DNA of 64,000 nt from Pachypanchax playfairii (taxonomy: Eukaryota; Chordata; Actinopteri; Cyprinodontiformes; Aplocheilidae): the NCBI GenBank assembly GCA_006937955.1, contig SSNP01000248.1:374441-438440 (forward strand), given 5' to 3'. A program made the position numbers and the translations under genes. Under the pieces are notes generated by a model, which was not told the DNA's origin, searched no databases, and was given only the letters and a program-made list of their open reading frames with translations. This document shows positions 45,649 through 56,605 of this stretch, piece by piece (the stretch's first letter is position 1; the number at the start of each line of letters is the position of its first letter).

Positions 45649-46523
45649 TCAGTCCATTCACGTTGCCAGTGTACCTGACCAACCTGTTTTAAACACATGC
45701 AGTTTATCAAGTTGCAGTTCTGGTAAATCACATTTTTACACTTATTGCATCATTTAAATGGACTCTTCATATACACCCAGAGTGTTTGCCAACCTGTCCA
45801 TCATTCCCCTACATCTCATCGTCACATGTCTGGTCTCTGTGAGACGCTCTCCAGCAGGATATACCAAGAACTTCTTTGCCATTTACGTCTGATCTCTTTT
45901 GCCGTTTCTTTAGCACTCTCAAACCTGCTCCATTGTACTGTTAGAAGAAAAATACAACTTTATTTTACATGAGCAAATTCAATTTCTTTTTCGATATTTA
46001 CAAGGTCTCAGGTAAAAACTGTTAAAACAAGTAAAACACAAGGTAAAGCATAAGAGCAATGCCATTGCAATTAAAACAATTAAGCTAAAAAGATACTAGA
46101 TCACATACATTTCCACAAGCTGTGGTTAGAAGGCCAAAGTAAAAAAATATTTTCTCAACAGTGTTTTAAAATGTTCTTAAGCCTGTGCAGCTCTAGTTTG
46201 GTAAGTATGGAAGCCTTGATAGGCAAGTGAAAAAAAAAAAAACTTTTTTAAGAGTGCTCTATTGTCCAACTAATGTTTTTTTTTCTTGAATTTTCCTCTT
46301 GTTTTTTATCCTTTTTTTAATTGGAGCAGTCCTAAAGGGAAAGTGTAATACCCAGTCTGGCCACAAAGGGAAGACTAAATGCTAAGCCTTCAAATGATAT
46401 CAATGCGTTTTGAATGGACTGACATATAGAGTTGCAATAGCCTAGACACAACAAGATAACAGTAGGACTCACTTCTTTGACCATTGCTAAAAGCCATTGT
46501 TGAAAAAAACCTGTTTCGTCAAC
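45649..46523. other. No supported feature
   Basis: AT-rich non-coding sequence. Confidence 0.4.
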
Positions 46524-46526
46524 TAA

Positions 46527-47164
46527 TGCCGCTTTTCCACTGACAGAACACGGTGCGGCTCGGTTCACTTTAGCCCCCTGCGGACCCTTTTCCACCGCCT
46601 TTCTCGGGTCTTAACCGCGTCATTCCTCGCCAACCCGGCCTCTTTTTTCAGACCACCTCCTCGGTGGTCCGAAGTGGCCCAAAGCGGGCCCACACGCCCA
46701 CCTGTCTACTGATTGGTCCAGTAAACTGCTACCAGTGACACGATTACCTACGTAGTGGTAGCCCCTGATTGGCCCGGCTGTGTGTTGTGTTCTCGTGGTG
46801 TGATTCAGAAGAGCTCCCACAAAAGGCTTTAAAAAAAACTCCCAGCAACCATACAAATATTTTATTTTAAAATACAATTGACTTTGGACAATGGCGACTT
46901 CCTCCACAAGAACCAAAAATCAAACCAACCAAAATGAACGTACAAAGTACAAAAACACACGTATATCCGCCATTGTTGTTGTTGTTTCACGCGCTGTGAC
47001 GTCGCGGACAAAGACTTTTGCGCGCCACTTTTCATAGCCAGATGGGCACGCCCATATCCCCACTTACGTCCCCTTTATGTTTCCACCGCCTCAAGCGAGT
47101 TGCTCCGCGCTATACTGTACCGTTCTCAAGCGCGCCGTGCCGATTTGTCGGTGGAAAAGGGGCA
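46527..47164. mobile_element. PIF/Harbinger-like MITE, 638 bp, TAA target
   Basis: TAA at 46524-46526 and 47165-47167 flank TGCCGCTTTTCCACTGACAG and, reverse complemented, TGCCCCTTTTCCACCGACA. The 3-bp TAA target and GC-rich subterminal motifs fit Harbinger MITEs. A minus-strand frame (46620-46916) has no recognised domain. Confidence 0.75.
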
Positions 47165-47167
47165 TAA

Positions 47168-50100
47168 TTTGCTTTATGGAATTTAAAGGTTGGATATGGA
47201 ACATGAACACAGCGACAGCTAGTGTGTGGGTGTTGTAGTTGCAACAACAGGACAGGGTTACAGCAGCCTTAATGTCAGTCCTGTATTCGACAGTTTACAG
47301 ATTTGCAGACATGAGTTTGACTGAGATAATAAATGTCATGTATGATATTTAAACCAAATCAGCTGTGCGCATGCCAGACAGCTTAAAAATGTCCCTTCTA
47401 CGGGAAATATGTGGAAACTCCTGGAAGCACCAACTTTTCATGGACTCGGATAAGCATTTGACTCACATGCGAAACTCAGGCTGGACTCAGATTTTAAAGT
47501 TGTTAAAACTGATTTTATTTTCAACAATGATCAAACTCAGAAGCAATGAGCAGGCAGAGAGACAGGTTCAGGTGACTCCGGGTTTCACAGAGGTCAGGAG
47601 GCTCTGAGCATCGAGTGTAATCATGCTAGGCACTCCGAATAAGTGTCCGCTTCTTCTCCGCCCACACAGCCTAACGAGCAGGTGTTCCAGCGTTCCAACC
47701 AAAGCTCTTCTTCCTGAGAAGATGACTCACTCAGTATAGTCGCTCACAACCTGACACAGCTCTTTTTCCCCACGTATTTAGTAATAATTTTGATTCTTCT
47801 CATGCAAAAATGACGCAGACTGCAGGTCTTTTCTCATTCCAAGATTCTCATAGCATTTTCCACTTCTCAAATGCTGAACCGATCTTTGCCTCCGTCAATC
47901 TGACTCAAGTTTCACTCTTTTTGTCATGCTGGAAAAACTCTTGGTTCCTTTTTCTTGGTTGGGGTCTGAGCTGGAGTGTTCTCTCTTGTTCTCGGTAGAA
48001 TCCATGCTTCAAACACATCTCTATCTGCAGCTTTTGCTGCCAGCGATAGTAAACGCTATGCCTGAGCGTGGACGTGCATGATGTCATCATTAGGCTGCCT
48101 ATGTTCTTCCAGAACAAGCTATATTAATAACTAATAAAGTCATTTTACATGTATATAGAGGCAACCATGGTGAAAATGCCTGGGTTCTTTCCAGTGACAA
48201 GGACTTGCAACACTTTTGTTTTTTTTTGCCTCAGTGGCGCCCTCTGGTGGCAAAAATAGGACCGGACTTGGCTATTCTGGCAAAACTTGACTAAAGTGTG
48301 TAACATGCAGGGTGTTCTTGTGCTTGCAAGGTTACACACAAATGTTAAACAGTGTCTCAGAAAGGTTAATTTAGAATAATTGTAGTTTGGAGAGCTAAAT
48401 GACCAATGGAAACACAAGGCATGAGCAAATCATCAACATTTTTGATCATGTTGCTCATTTCTTATTAACCTAGTTTTTCCATTTCCATGTGTAAAATTTG
48501 GAACATATATCAATGTAACAGTTTCAATTAAAATGTTGAAAACAGGTTTTTAACAGGATATAAAAGAGATTCAGACTTTGTTACAAAATAGTGTTTGGAT
48601 TGTGTTCTTAGGAAACTCAAACTGAGACTGAACGCACATTATGTAGACATGTTTTATTTTGTTTAATTACATTTAAGATTTAATGTTTAAGGATAATATC
48701 CATGCACTAATCCCTCGTTGTCCCAAATATGGAAAAGAAATCTAAAATTCAAAGCAAACAAAATCCTGGGTCTTGGGAGGTTAGCCTAGTCTATTTTTTT
48801 ATTTGTATTTTTTTCTGTTTCAGTTTTAGGCCACTGGAGGCATCATTATTTTGCTTTTTTACCCCATTTCTGCTGCAGATAATCAGAGGCTTCAGTTGAG
48901 TCATTGTAATTTTAGTGAGGGCTCAGTGAGGGGCTGAGATTCGTGATGCCGCTCCAGTTGCTGATGGTGTTGACAAACTGCCAAATGATCAGCCATATTA
49001 ACAGACCTCCACTCCTAATGTGTTTTACTCATAAGGAACACACCTGTCCTTTCACGTTATACTGTTTACTTGTTCTTGGTGGATGATGAGTCACAGCATA
49101 TGACCACCTGTCTCAAGTACAATAGCTAGACCAATTTTATATCAGGCAGACAGTCACATGGTTCGTTAACTCTGAAGGTGTCCTGAAATGGACCATGAAA
49201 AAATGTCCACCTAATGCTCTGAATCCTGTCAAATGAAAGAAACTTTTTTTTTTTACATGAATTAAAGAAACAGCTAAGATAAAAACTAAAAGACATGAAC
49301 AATAAAAGGGTCTCGTTTAAAAAAGATTTCATGAGTTGGCTTTTACAGGCTGACATGAACAGTCTCACATCTCCTTTTTTGTGGTCACATAAGGGTCTGT
49401 TATTGTTTCCTGGCATTGTTTCTGAATGTTCTCATCAGTGGGGCTTTCAAACATGAGGTGAGAACAGAAGAAGCACAAAAGTAAATCCTGGAAAGATGTG
49501 AGGGAATAACATTGAATTCCGCTTGGTGAAGCAGACTCAGACTGAAAGTTGCATGCTGTTTGCACACCCTTGCGTTGCCCTCGGTGAACCAAGTAATGAG
49601 CCAGAACAACATGGAAGTCTGTAAGCACCACAAGGACAAAAAAGTAAAAAGGTAACCTGCTGGAGCAGAAAAATACATATTTAGAATGAAAAAGACATCA
49701 CTGAACAGATTGCACACAAAGTAAATTAAAAGAGAAGAGGTGAGAGATCTTTGAAGTTGTCTAATTTGTTTTAATCATGTTTATTCTTCAGTAGAAATGT
49801 TCTACCAGAGGTTGTCATGTTAGAGGTTCTATATGTCATCATTAAAGCATTCAGCTGGTTACACTTCACTACTGCTCACATCATTACTGACACTGTTCTG
49901 CCTTTTACAAGAAGTCATATGTTTGTATCCTCTAAATCTGACATATTCACACAATTTGTTTTGTTATTGAACTTTGTTATAATATGCTTTCTGCATTTTG
50001 TTTTCAATGTTGTGTGAAAGTGATTCAGATACACACACACAGTGTTTCAACTGAAAGTCAACTGAAATAGTAATACAACAGTAAAATTACAAGAATTAAT

Positions 50101-52171
50101 TAAACATTCAGGTAAAATGTTCAACATCAGTAACATTTTGATGTCAGGTGGTTTCTTGAAAAAACTGTATAAATATTAAATAAATGTTCAAAATAATTGA
50201 TGACTGAAGTGGTTTGAGTCTGCACAACCCAGTTTACAATACCACAAAACTAATTATGAAATCCTTAAATTAATGTGTTCATGTCACATAGTCAGTAAAT
50301 CCACTAAGAAATGAAGTTCATATCTCTTCTCACTCCTGTAACCGTCCAGGCAGAATCCGAGCCGCTTGTTTTAAAAGTAGTCACAGAAAACAAAAAACCG
50401 AGGTAGCATAGCTACATCCAGCTAACTCAGATCCTCTCACAGACTGCTTTCCTTTCTCATGTAGCGGCTGTTTGATAGCGGATAATCTCGCGGTATTTAA
50501 CATGCTTTGGGGCGCTTCAAAAATCACCCTTTGTGGAGTTATTTTTTTGGCATTTATTGGCTAAATTAAGTTCTTCCGTTTGGCAATGCAGATCTGCTAT
50601 TGGCTAATTCGATCTAAGAGCCCGCCTCTTTAGGGCGCTTCCTCCAGCGCCCCAGAGCTGAACTAGACATATGAGAAGTGAAGAAGCAGGAGGAAATCAT
50701 GTTTTACAAAGTAATTTCTGTCTTTCAGAAATCATTTATACAATCTTGCAGTGTATAAATATACATATAAGTGTTTTTAACTTTAAATACATGTAATTTT
50801 TAGATTTTTTTTTTCTTATTTGTTGTCACATTATATTTTTGGTGGGAAGGCGTCCTCTATTGGCCATCTGCCACTGATAAATACAAAAGAGAAGGTACAG
50901 CACAATGAAACTGCATTGTGATAGTGAAGCTGAGAAAAATGTGATATGCATAAACAAGCTACATTAAATAACACTTTTTAATTCTTGAGAAATTCTTATT
51001 GCTGTTGGTTAATTTTACAAAATAAGTTACGAAAAGAACCTGGAAATGAATTTTTAAGCTTCTTTAAATTAGCTTCTTGTTTTCTCTGATTAATTTCTGA
51101 ATGATGTCTCATCTAAACTTGTGTTTGGTCATCAGTTAGCTGTGAAGAGAGTGGCATGCTTACTCGTCACAGTAGATGATCAAATAAGCAGCTCTTATCA
51201 ACAACTTACTGTACATAATTTTGTTTGTATATATATATATATGTTTTTAAATTATACAAATATATAATGTTGCAAATGACTAATAAAAGAACCAAATTTG
51301 ATATTACGTGTCAGTGTTTTGGTGTTGTTTCTGCTGGTGATTTACTTTCAGTACAGCGTGTTTGTTGACATTCGTATCTGTTACTGTTGTAGAATCAAAG
51401 TTAGCAGATACAATAGAAGTGTCCTGTTTAGAGTCAGTAGCGCTGCTGTCAGACGGATTTTTTAAACATAGATAGCAGTAATTAGTTTTGGTAAGATTAT
51501 TAATGGGGGGTGGATAAAAGAGAACGGGTAGAACCCCTGAGTCTTGCTGGTCCCACAGAGACCAATCTGGACCTGCTGCGTCAAACATGGACACGCTACA
51601 GTTCAAACTGTGCGAGCCACATCTACTGAGGGCTGAAAGTGAAACATCAGCTGATGCCTTTGTATGTTTGTATTTTTTTTGGGGGGTCATCAGACTATCA
51701 CATGTTGTGTCTCTGTATTCATCCTACCTTTTGTCTCAGTGAAAAGCATGTTGAAAAAACATGTTGCAGGAGAAAAATGATCAAGTTTATCAATCTGATG
51801 CTGCAGAGACCCAAGATTTACTGTACTTTGCTTTTTGGAATTAGGGAGTCCTCATCAGCCTAAAAAAATGTAAACAATCAGTAGTTCAACAATGTAAGAA
51901 AAGCTATAATGATTTTTTCATATCAAAATGTGAAATTAAAATGAAAGAAAAAAAAGGAAATTAACATGTTCCCAAATAAAGACAGTGGACCTGATTTATC
52001 AAAGGTTTGTCGTTGTTAAAACAGGCGCAAACCGCTCAGCGGCTGCAAAAACAAGCAACGGGGGGGATTTAAAACTCTGCCTGTTAAACCTGCTGCTAGA
52101 CGCGCAAAGTCATTTGTCCGCGTTTGCCCTTGATTAATATGCAATGTGGGAATTTCTGTCAGAAGACGCTC
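47168..52171. other. Long low-copy non-coding stretch
   Basis: No transposon boundaries were recognised in about 5 kb apart from short low-complexity runs. The frames at 47365, 47810, 48145, 49126-49717, 51304 and 51639 have no recognised domains. A candidate CTCF site is listed separately. 50319-50690 has a promoter-like GC-rich character (TATTTAA, CGCGG) and may be an unrecognised MITE. Confidence 0.35.
48236..48251 (-). promoter_or_regulatory. Candidate CTCF binding site
   Basis: Minus strand reads GCCACCAGAGGGCGCC, an exact fit to the vertebrate CTCF core CCASYAGRKGGCRC. It lies in low-copy sequence outside any element I recognise. CTCF organises chromatin loops and insulators; occupancy is inferred from the motif alone. 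Confidence 0.45.
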
Positions 52172-52392
52172 TGGTCCCACAGTCCAAAAACATGCAAGAG
52201 GTTAATTGGCAACTCTAAATTGTCCCTAAGTGTGAGTGTGCGTGGTTGTTTGTCTATGTGTGTGTGTCCACGTGATGGAATGGTGACCTGTCCAGGTGTC
52301 CCCCGCCTCTCGCCCAGTGACTGCTGGAGATAGACACCGTCTCCCTGCGACCCTGAAAAGATAAAGTAAGTTTAGAAAATGGATGGATGGAT
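52172..52392 (+). repeat. Dispersed fish repeat with (GGAT)n tail
   Basis: TCCCACAGTCCAAAAACATG, TTAATTGGCAACTCTAAATT, GACCTGTCCAGG, CCCGCCTCTCGCCCAGTGAC and a closing TTTAGAAAATGGATGGATGG occur in the usual order. One of the commonest fish repeats; the tetranucleotide tail resembles a LINE/SINE-type 3' end. Confidence 0.8.
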
Positions 52393-53591
52393 TTGACAAA
52401 AATATTATTGATCAACCTAAACATTAAGAAACACCCTCCTGCATGCTGCAACCAGGTCCACCTGTTGCTAACAAAACCCCACCGGACTTCTAAAGTTCTA
52501 CTGTAGGAAGTGTTTCATGAATACATCACTATAAATCATCCCAGCTGCTCTGTCAGCTGACCTCCTTCTCAACGTTCAATCTGGAGCTAAACATGACAAA
52601 GAACAAGATCAAAGACTTTGATCCAAATATGTGGAAGATTTTAGCATTTTTTAAATTCTGACAATGAAATGAAATTGTGATTGGAAATGTTGTGATGTGA
52701 CTTCAATTGTGAAGGATCTAAAGCTGAGGAAGTGAAACTTGGACTCTTCTTCAGTAGAAAGATCTGATTTCTGTGGGACGTTTGATCTCTAGATTATTAA
52801 TGAGTTGATCATTTACTTAGCAGCATGCTGCACTTTATCTTCAAATGATCCATGTTCTCTTCCACCCCTTCTTCTGTACTACAGCTGACAACATGGTACA
52901 CTTAAAAGCCACAAAAAGTCTTTGTTTAAAATTATATACCACATACAACTCTCCATCCCGACATTCTCCAACCACTGAACAGATTCTCTCTGTTTTACTG
53001 CAGCAGTAATATTGACAAAGTCCTTTTATTATTCTCCTGTTGGATAGAGGAACATAATTTAAAAGACTAATGACTTTACATGTTGTCTCGAGGTTCTTTG
53101 AGGACTCTCAGTGAATCTCTTCACCTTTTTGTTTGGTTGCTTTTCTCTCGCCTGTTTCTTGGCAGGAGAGAATGGACAGCTTGTCTGTGTGGTGTGGGGT
53201 GAGGCAGCTAACAGAGTGTGTGATTCTAAAACCACACACAGAGTCAGGCACAAACACAACATGATGCAACATGTCCGTTTGGCCTCCATTCTATAGCAAC
53301 ATGTCACAATAGCATTGCTGCTTGGGTTCAGACCTCCACTGTTCAGGCTCAGACCTCGTCTGCACTGGCCAAGACATCCTTTTCATTGTGTCTCATCAAA
53401 TCTTTCTTAAAATCCATTTGAAAAGCCCTGTGATTCTGAGGACTGTGTTAGACAAACCATTCACCTTCTGCAACTTACCTGCTTACTCTCCACCTCAGCT
53501 GCACACCCCGCCCCCTCTCCTGGATCACTGGAACCATCAACTCCACTACAGAACCACAAGAAAAACACTCTCATCTGTAACCTACAGTCAT
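52393..53591. other. No supported feature
   Basis: Non-coding; frames at 53059-53307 are antisense pairs without motifs. Confidence 0.4.
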
Positions 53592-53595
53592 TTAA

Positions 53596-54174
53596 CGAGG
53601 CCATTTCATACAAATTTCAGGACTTTGTGGTTATTTCTTAAGTATTAACCAGTAATATGAAACATTTTATATCTAAAAAACTTCAGGAAACACTGATTAA
53701 CAGACCTTTCAATCTGTTTGCATTCAAATTCAGGTGGTTCTGGCTCCTTCCGTCAGGCCTCGAGCAGCAGCTCGTTCATATTCATTAATCAAATTTGCTG
53801 GATTCTGATTGGCTAACAAACTAGCCTATGAGAGCAAAGAATACTGTTTCCTGCCCCGCTGTGCATGGCAACATCAAACGTTCTCTCTTCCTGTTTGCTA
53901 CGTCTTATGCTAACAGCTTTTAGCCAGCAGCATGCTAGGCGTGGTTTCAACTGCGGGAGCTGTCGAATACTAACGAACAAAGGAGTTGTGACGAAACAGG
54001 CCGTTCGGACTCAGGAGAACTCGGGTGTTATCTCTACCTGAGTAGTTTGAGAGATTAAAACTGAAAGAGAAGTTGTTGACTTGTTTTCACACCCACTATG
54101 AAGGTAAGAACACCTGTGGAGCTAAAATATTCAACAGAAACCTCAGAAAAACTGTTTTTAATGGAAGGGCCTAT
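53596..54174 (-). mobile_element. MITE-A, near-complete copy, 579 bp
   Basis: TTAA at 53592-53595 and 54175-54178 flank CGAGGCCATTTC...AATGGAAGGGCCTAT. All core landmarks are present, in the same orientation as the copy at 28770. Confidence 0.88.
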
Positions 54175-54283
54175 TTAATAACTTATAACTATAGCTTACC
54201 TGCTGGACGAGTCTAATAACCTCCTCATTCTTCCTGGAGCTCCTGAGTTTCCTTGTTGCTCTTTCCCATGTTTCTTGATTTTT

Positions 54284-54617
54284 ATATGGTAAACGGTGTG
54301 TACTTGTAAAGCGCTTTTACTGAAGTCATACAACTTCCAAAGCGCTTCACACCACAATCTGTCATTCACACATTCACACACACACGTTTGGTGGTGATAA
54401 ACTACACAAGTTGTAGCCACAGCTGTCATGTGACACATACTGACAGAGGTGAAGCTGCCAGGCATCACCGGACCCTCTGTCCACCACCAAACAGGCAAGG
54501 TGGGTGAAATGTCTTACCTAAGGACACAACAGCCAAGCAATCTTTTTTTCCGGGTGGAGCGTGGATTTGATTCATGCGTTACCAGACGACCCGTTGTACC
54601 ACCTGAGCTACGGCTGC
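54284..54617 (-). repeat. SINE-like repeat, reverse orientation
   Basis: Runs from ATGGTAAACGGTGTGTACTT and AAAGCGCTTCACACC through CATTCACACACACAC to CACCTGAGCTACGGCTGC. It is the reverse complement layout of the repeat at 30591, with a decayed tRNA-like head at its right end. Confidence 0.65.
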
Positions 54618-55421
54618 TTATAATAATGCTAACATTATGACACTTTTCTGAAAACATTTTACCTGTTCAGTCACACTCTCTGACTTAGAAAAATTAACAT
54701 TTCAACACACAGCAGAGAGATAGTTAATATAGAATAGAAACTATCTTTGGAAAAAGTTTTAAAATTTGGATCATGTTCCCTCCATTTAACTTGAGAGGCT
54801 TGTGTTTATGATCAGTACCAGCCAGTATTGGGGTGGAGGTTGGGGGGATGGGGGGTACTCATTTTGTTTTGGCCATTCATGTTTTTGTTTTGGTAATCCA
54901 TCATTTCTACAGTCTGGTCAGTCCATGATAAAGTGATAAATGATGATAAAGTACTATATTTCCAATTTTACTCTGGCATTACATTTTGTCTTTATTTCTA
55001 AAACCTGCACAAGTTACAGCTTGATGCAATAAACAAAGTGTATCATCAATGTCATAATTATTTTAATCACACACCTAAAAACAAAGGAGTTGATCAAAGT
55101 CTTCTAAAGCAAAAAGATGAGAATAAAATCAAACATTAAACAGAAACAATAGACCTAGCAATAGGAGCATCTGGCTGATTGATCTCACTGCTCTTTTTTT
55201 TTGGGTTATATAAACATATTTGCTCAGATAAATTTAAAATGTTAATAGAAAAAGAATCTTGAAATCAATACAGAAACTTGCAGACAACCAGTGTAAATCT
55301 TCTAATCCGAGAGTTCCTTCTAAAACCTGTTACAAGACGGGCAGCAGCATCTCAGGCTAAGTGCAAATGATGAATAGACGACTGATAAAGCCCAAAATAT
55401 AGTGAGTTATACTAATCCAGG
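54618..55421. other. No supported feature
   Basis: AT-rich non-coding sequence. Confidence 0.4.
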
Positions 55422-55429
55422 CTGCAGGT

Positions 55430-56597
55430 CAGGGGAGGATTAAGGTGTGCAGGGGCCCCTAGGCTACACTTGTCTGAGGCCCCCCCACACCCTCTGCTCG
55501 ACCAGTGGGGGCCCCCAGAACACTTTTAACTAGCCAATGGGGGCCCCTGGGCTCAAGCCATGTCTAGCATGTGCATTAAGCTGGGCCTGCACACAAGGAC
55601 AGTGAACTACCTGCGTACTAACAAAAAGTGCAGGAGTTCATATGGGTTCTGGTTAAAGAACATGCATAAAGTCACTTCAGTCGTTTGTGACGTGGGATGG
55701 GGCTTATGTAAACATGTCACTGGTTTTATTTTGAAATTAAAACTGACCCCCATCACAAGAGGCTCACACCGGTGAGAAGGGTCTAGAGTCCAGCAGCAAG
55801 CTACATTCTCAGTCCCCACCCTTTTCAGGCCCACCACTCTAAAGCCTCAAACAAACCACAACACACCACATACCCACACAGTAGATATAGAATAAATACA
55901 CTAGCGGCTTGCCATACACGCATTGACGTCTTACCTTGTTTGTAGGACAAAATCAACAAAAACATCAGAACACAAACCACATTTAGAGGACGTTGATGTT
56001 TGTTTTTTCTGTGCGCATGTGTGAACTTCAGACTAGTGGGGCGTAGACACGTCGGGGCCTCTGAGATGCGCGAGCGTGCAGCTGTATCAAGCTCAACGGT
56101 TGGCGGGCTGCACTGCGCGCGTCCACCCTGCGCTCGTGCTGTTTCGGAGACGGGGCGGGCTTTGTTGTGAGAACAGATCGAAGACAGAAGACTCACCAGA
56201 AAAAATGGCGACCGTGGGGTTCGCCGAACATCCTCCTGCCAGCCCGACCGGCACCACCGCTGCTGACACGTCCCGGTTAGCTTTGGGCCCTGGAGCTGTC
56301 GGGTGCCGGTCCGGGTCCAACCCCCACAGCAAGGGAAAGAAATGCTCCGCCTGCGCGGAGAGTCAGCCCGGCAGCGGCTCGGCCTGTCCCCCGTGCCTGG
56401 TCCGGAGACTCCCGCAGGGAGCAATCAGCTACATTTAGCCTAAGAATTAGTCAGCCAATCAGCTACTGCTTTTTCCTCAATGTTTGTAATGACCAATAGA
56501 GGTCAAGGTTAAAGATCTACTGGCCTATGAGGGCCCTTTCCACACGTGGGGCCCCTAGGCTGCAGCCTAGGATAGCCTGTGCATTAATCCGCGCCAG
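55430..56597. mobile_element. hAT-like element with 8-bp target duplication and GC-rich insert
   Basis: CTGCAGGT at 55422-55429 and 56598-56605 flank the element. Ends read CAGGGGAGGATTAAGG and, reverse complemented, CTGGCGCGGATTAATGC, followed inside by GGGGCCCCTAGGCT-type motifs at both sides. These GGGCCCC ends with 8-bp duplications fit hAT. The middle (about 56060-56430) is strikingly GC- and CpG-rich compared with its AT-rich flanks and holds the frame at 56205. No transposase is recognised. Confidence 0.7.
56205..56438 (+). CDS. Unrecognised 77-residue frame in a CpG-rich block, possible captured exon
   Basis: The start has a strong Kozak context (AAAAATGGCG) and begins MATVGFAEHP; the frame is open 43 codons further upstream without a better start. 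The protein is small and Gly/Ala/Ser/Pro-rich, with KGKKCSAC at 44-50 and ACPPC at 60-64. That gives a Cys47-x2-Cys50-x10-Cys61-x2-Cys64 pattern that could bind zinc. It ends GAISYI at TAG. I recognise no family. It may be a host first exon captured by the surrounding hAT-like element, the first exon of the element's own protein, or a chance frame in GC-rich DNA. The overlapping 199-codon minus-strand frame is more likely a shadow of the same GC bias. Confidence 0.3.
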   Translation: MATVGFAEHPPASPTGTTAADTSRLALGPGAVGCRSGSNPHSKGKKCSACAESQPGSGSACPPCLVRRLPQGAISYI

Positions 56598-56605
56598 CTG
56601 CAGGT

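Noticed and set aside
8045..54178. Repeated blocks suggesting a CRISPR-like or satellite array
   Set aside because: The copies are dispersed over kilobases in both orientations with TTAA flanks, which identifies a MITE family.
56076..56204. Upstream extension of the 56205 frame to Met at 56076
   Set aside because: The upstream Met has a poorer start context than AAAAATGGCG at 56205 and the extra residues show no motif, so the shorter start is preferred.
55825..56424. 199-codon minus-strand frame over the GC-rich block
   Set aside because: It spans GC-rich and AT-rich halves with a sharp composition change and no motif; the plus-strand frame at 56205 has the better start context.
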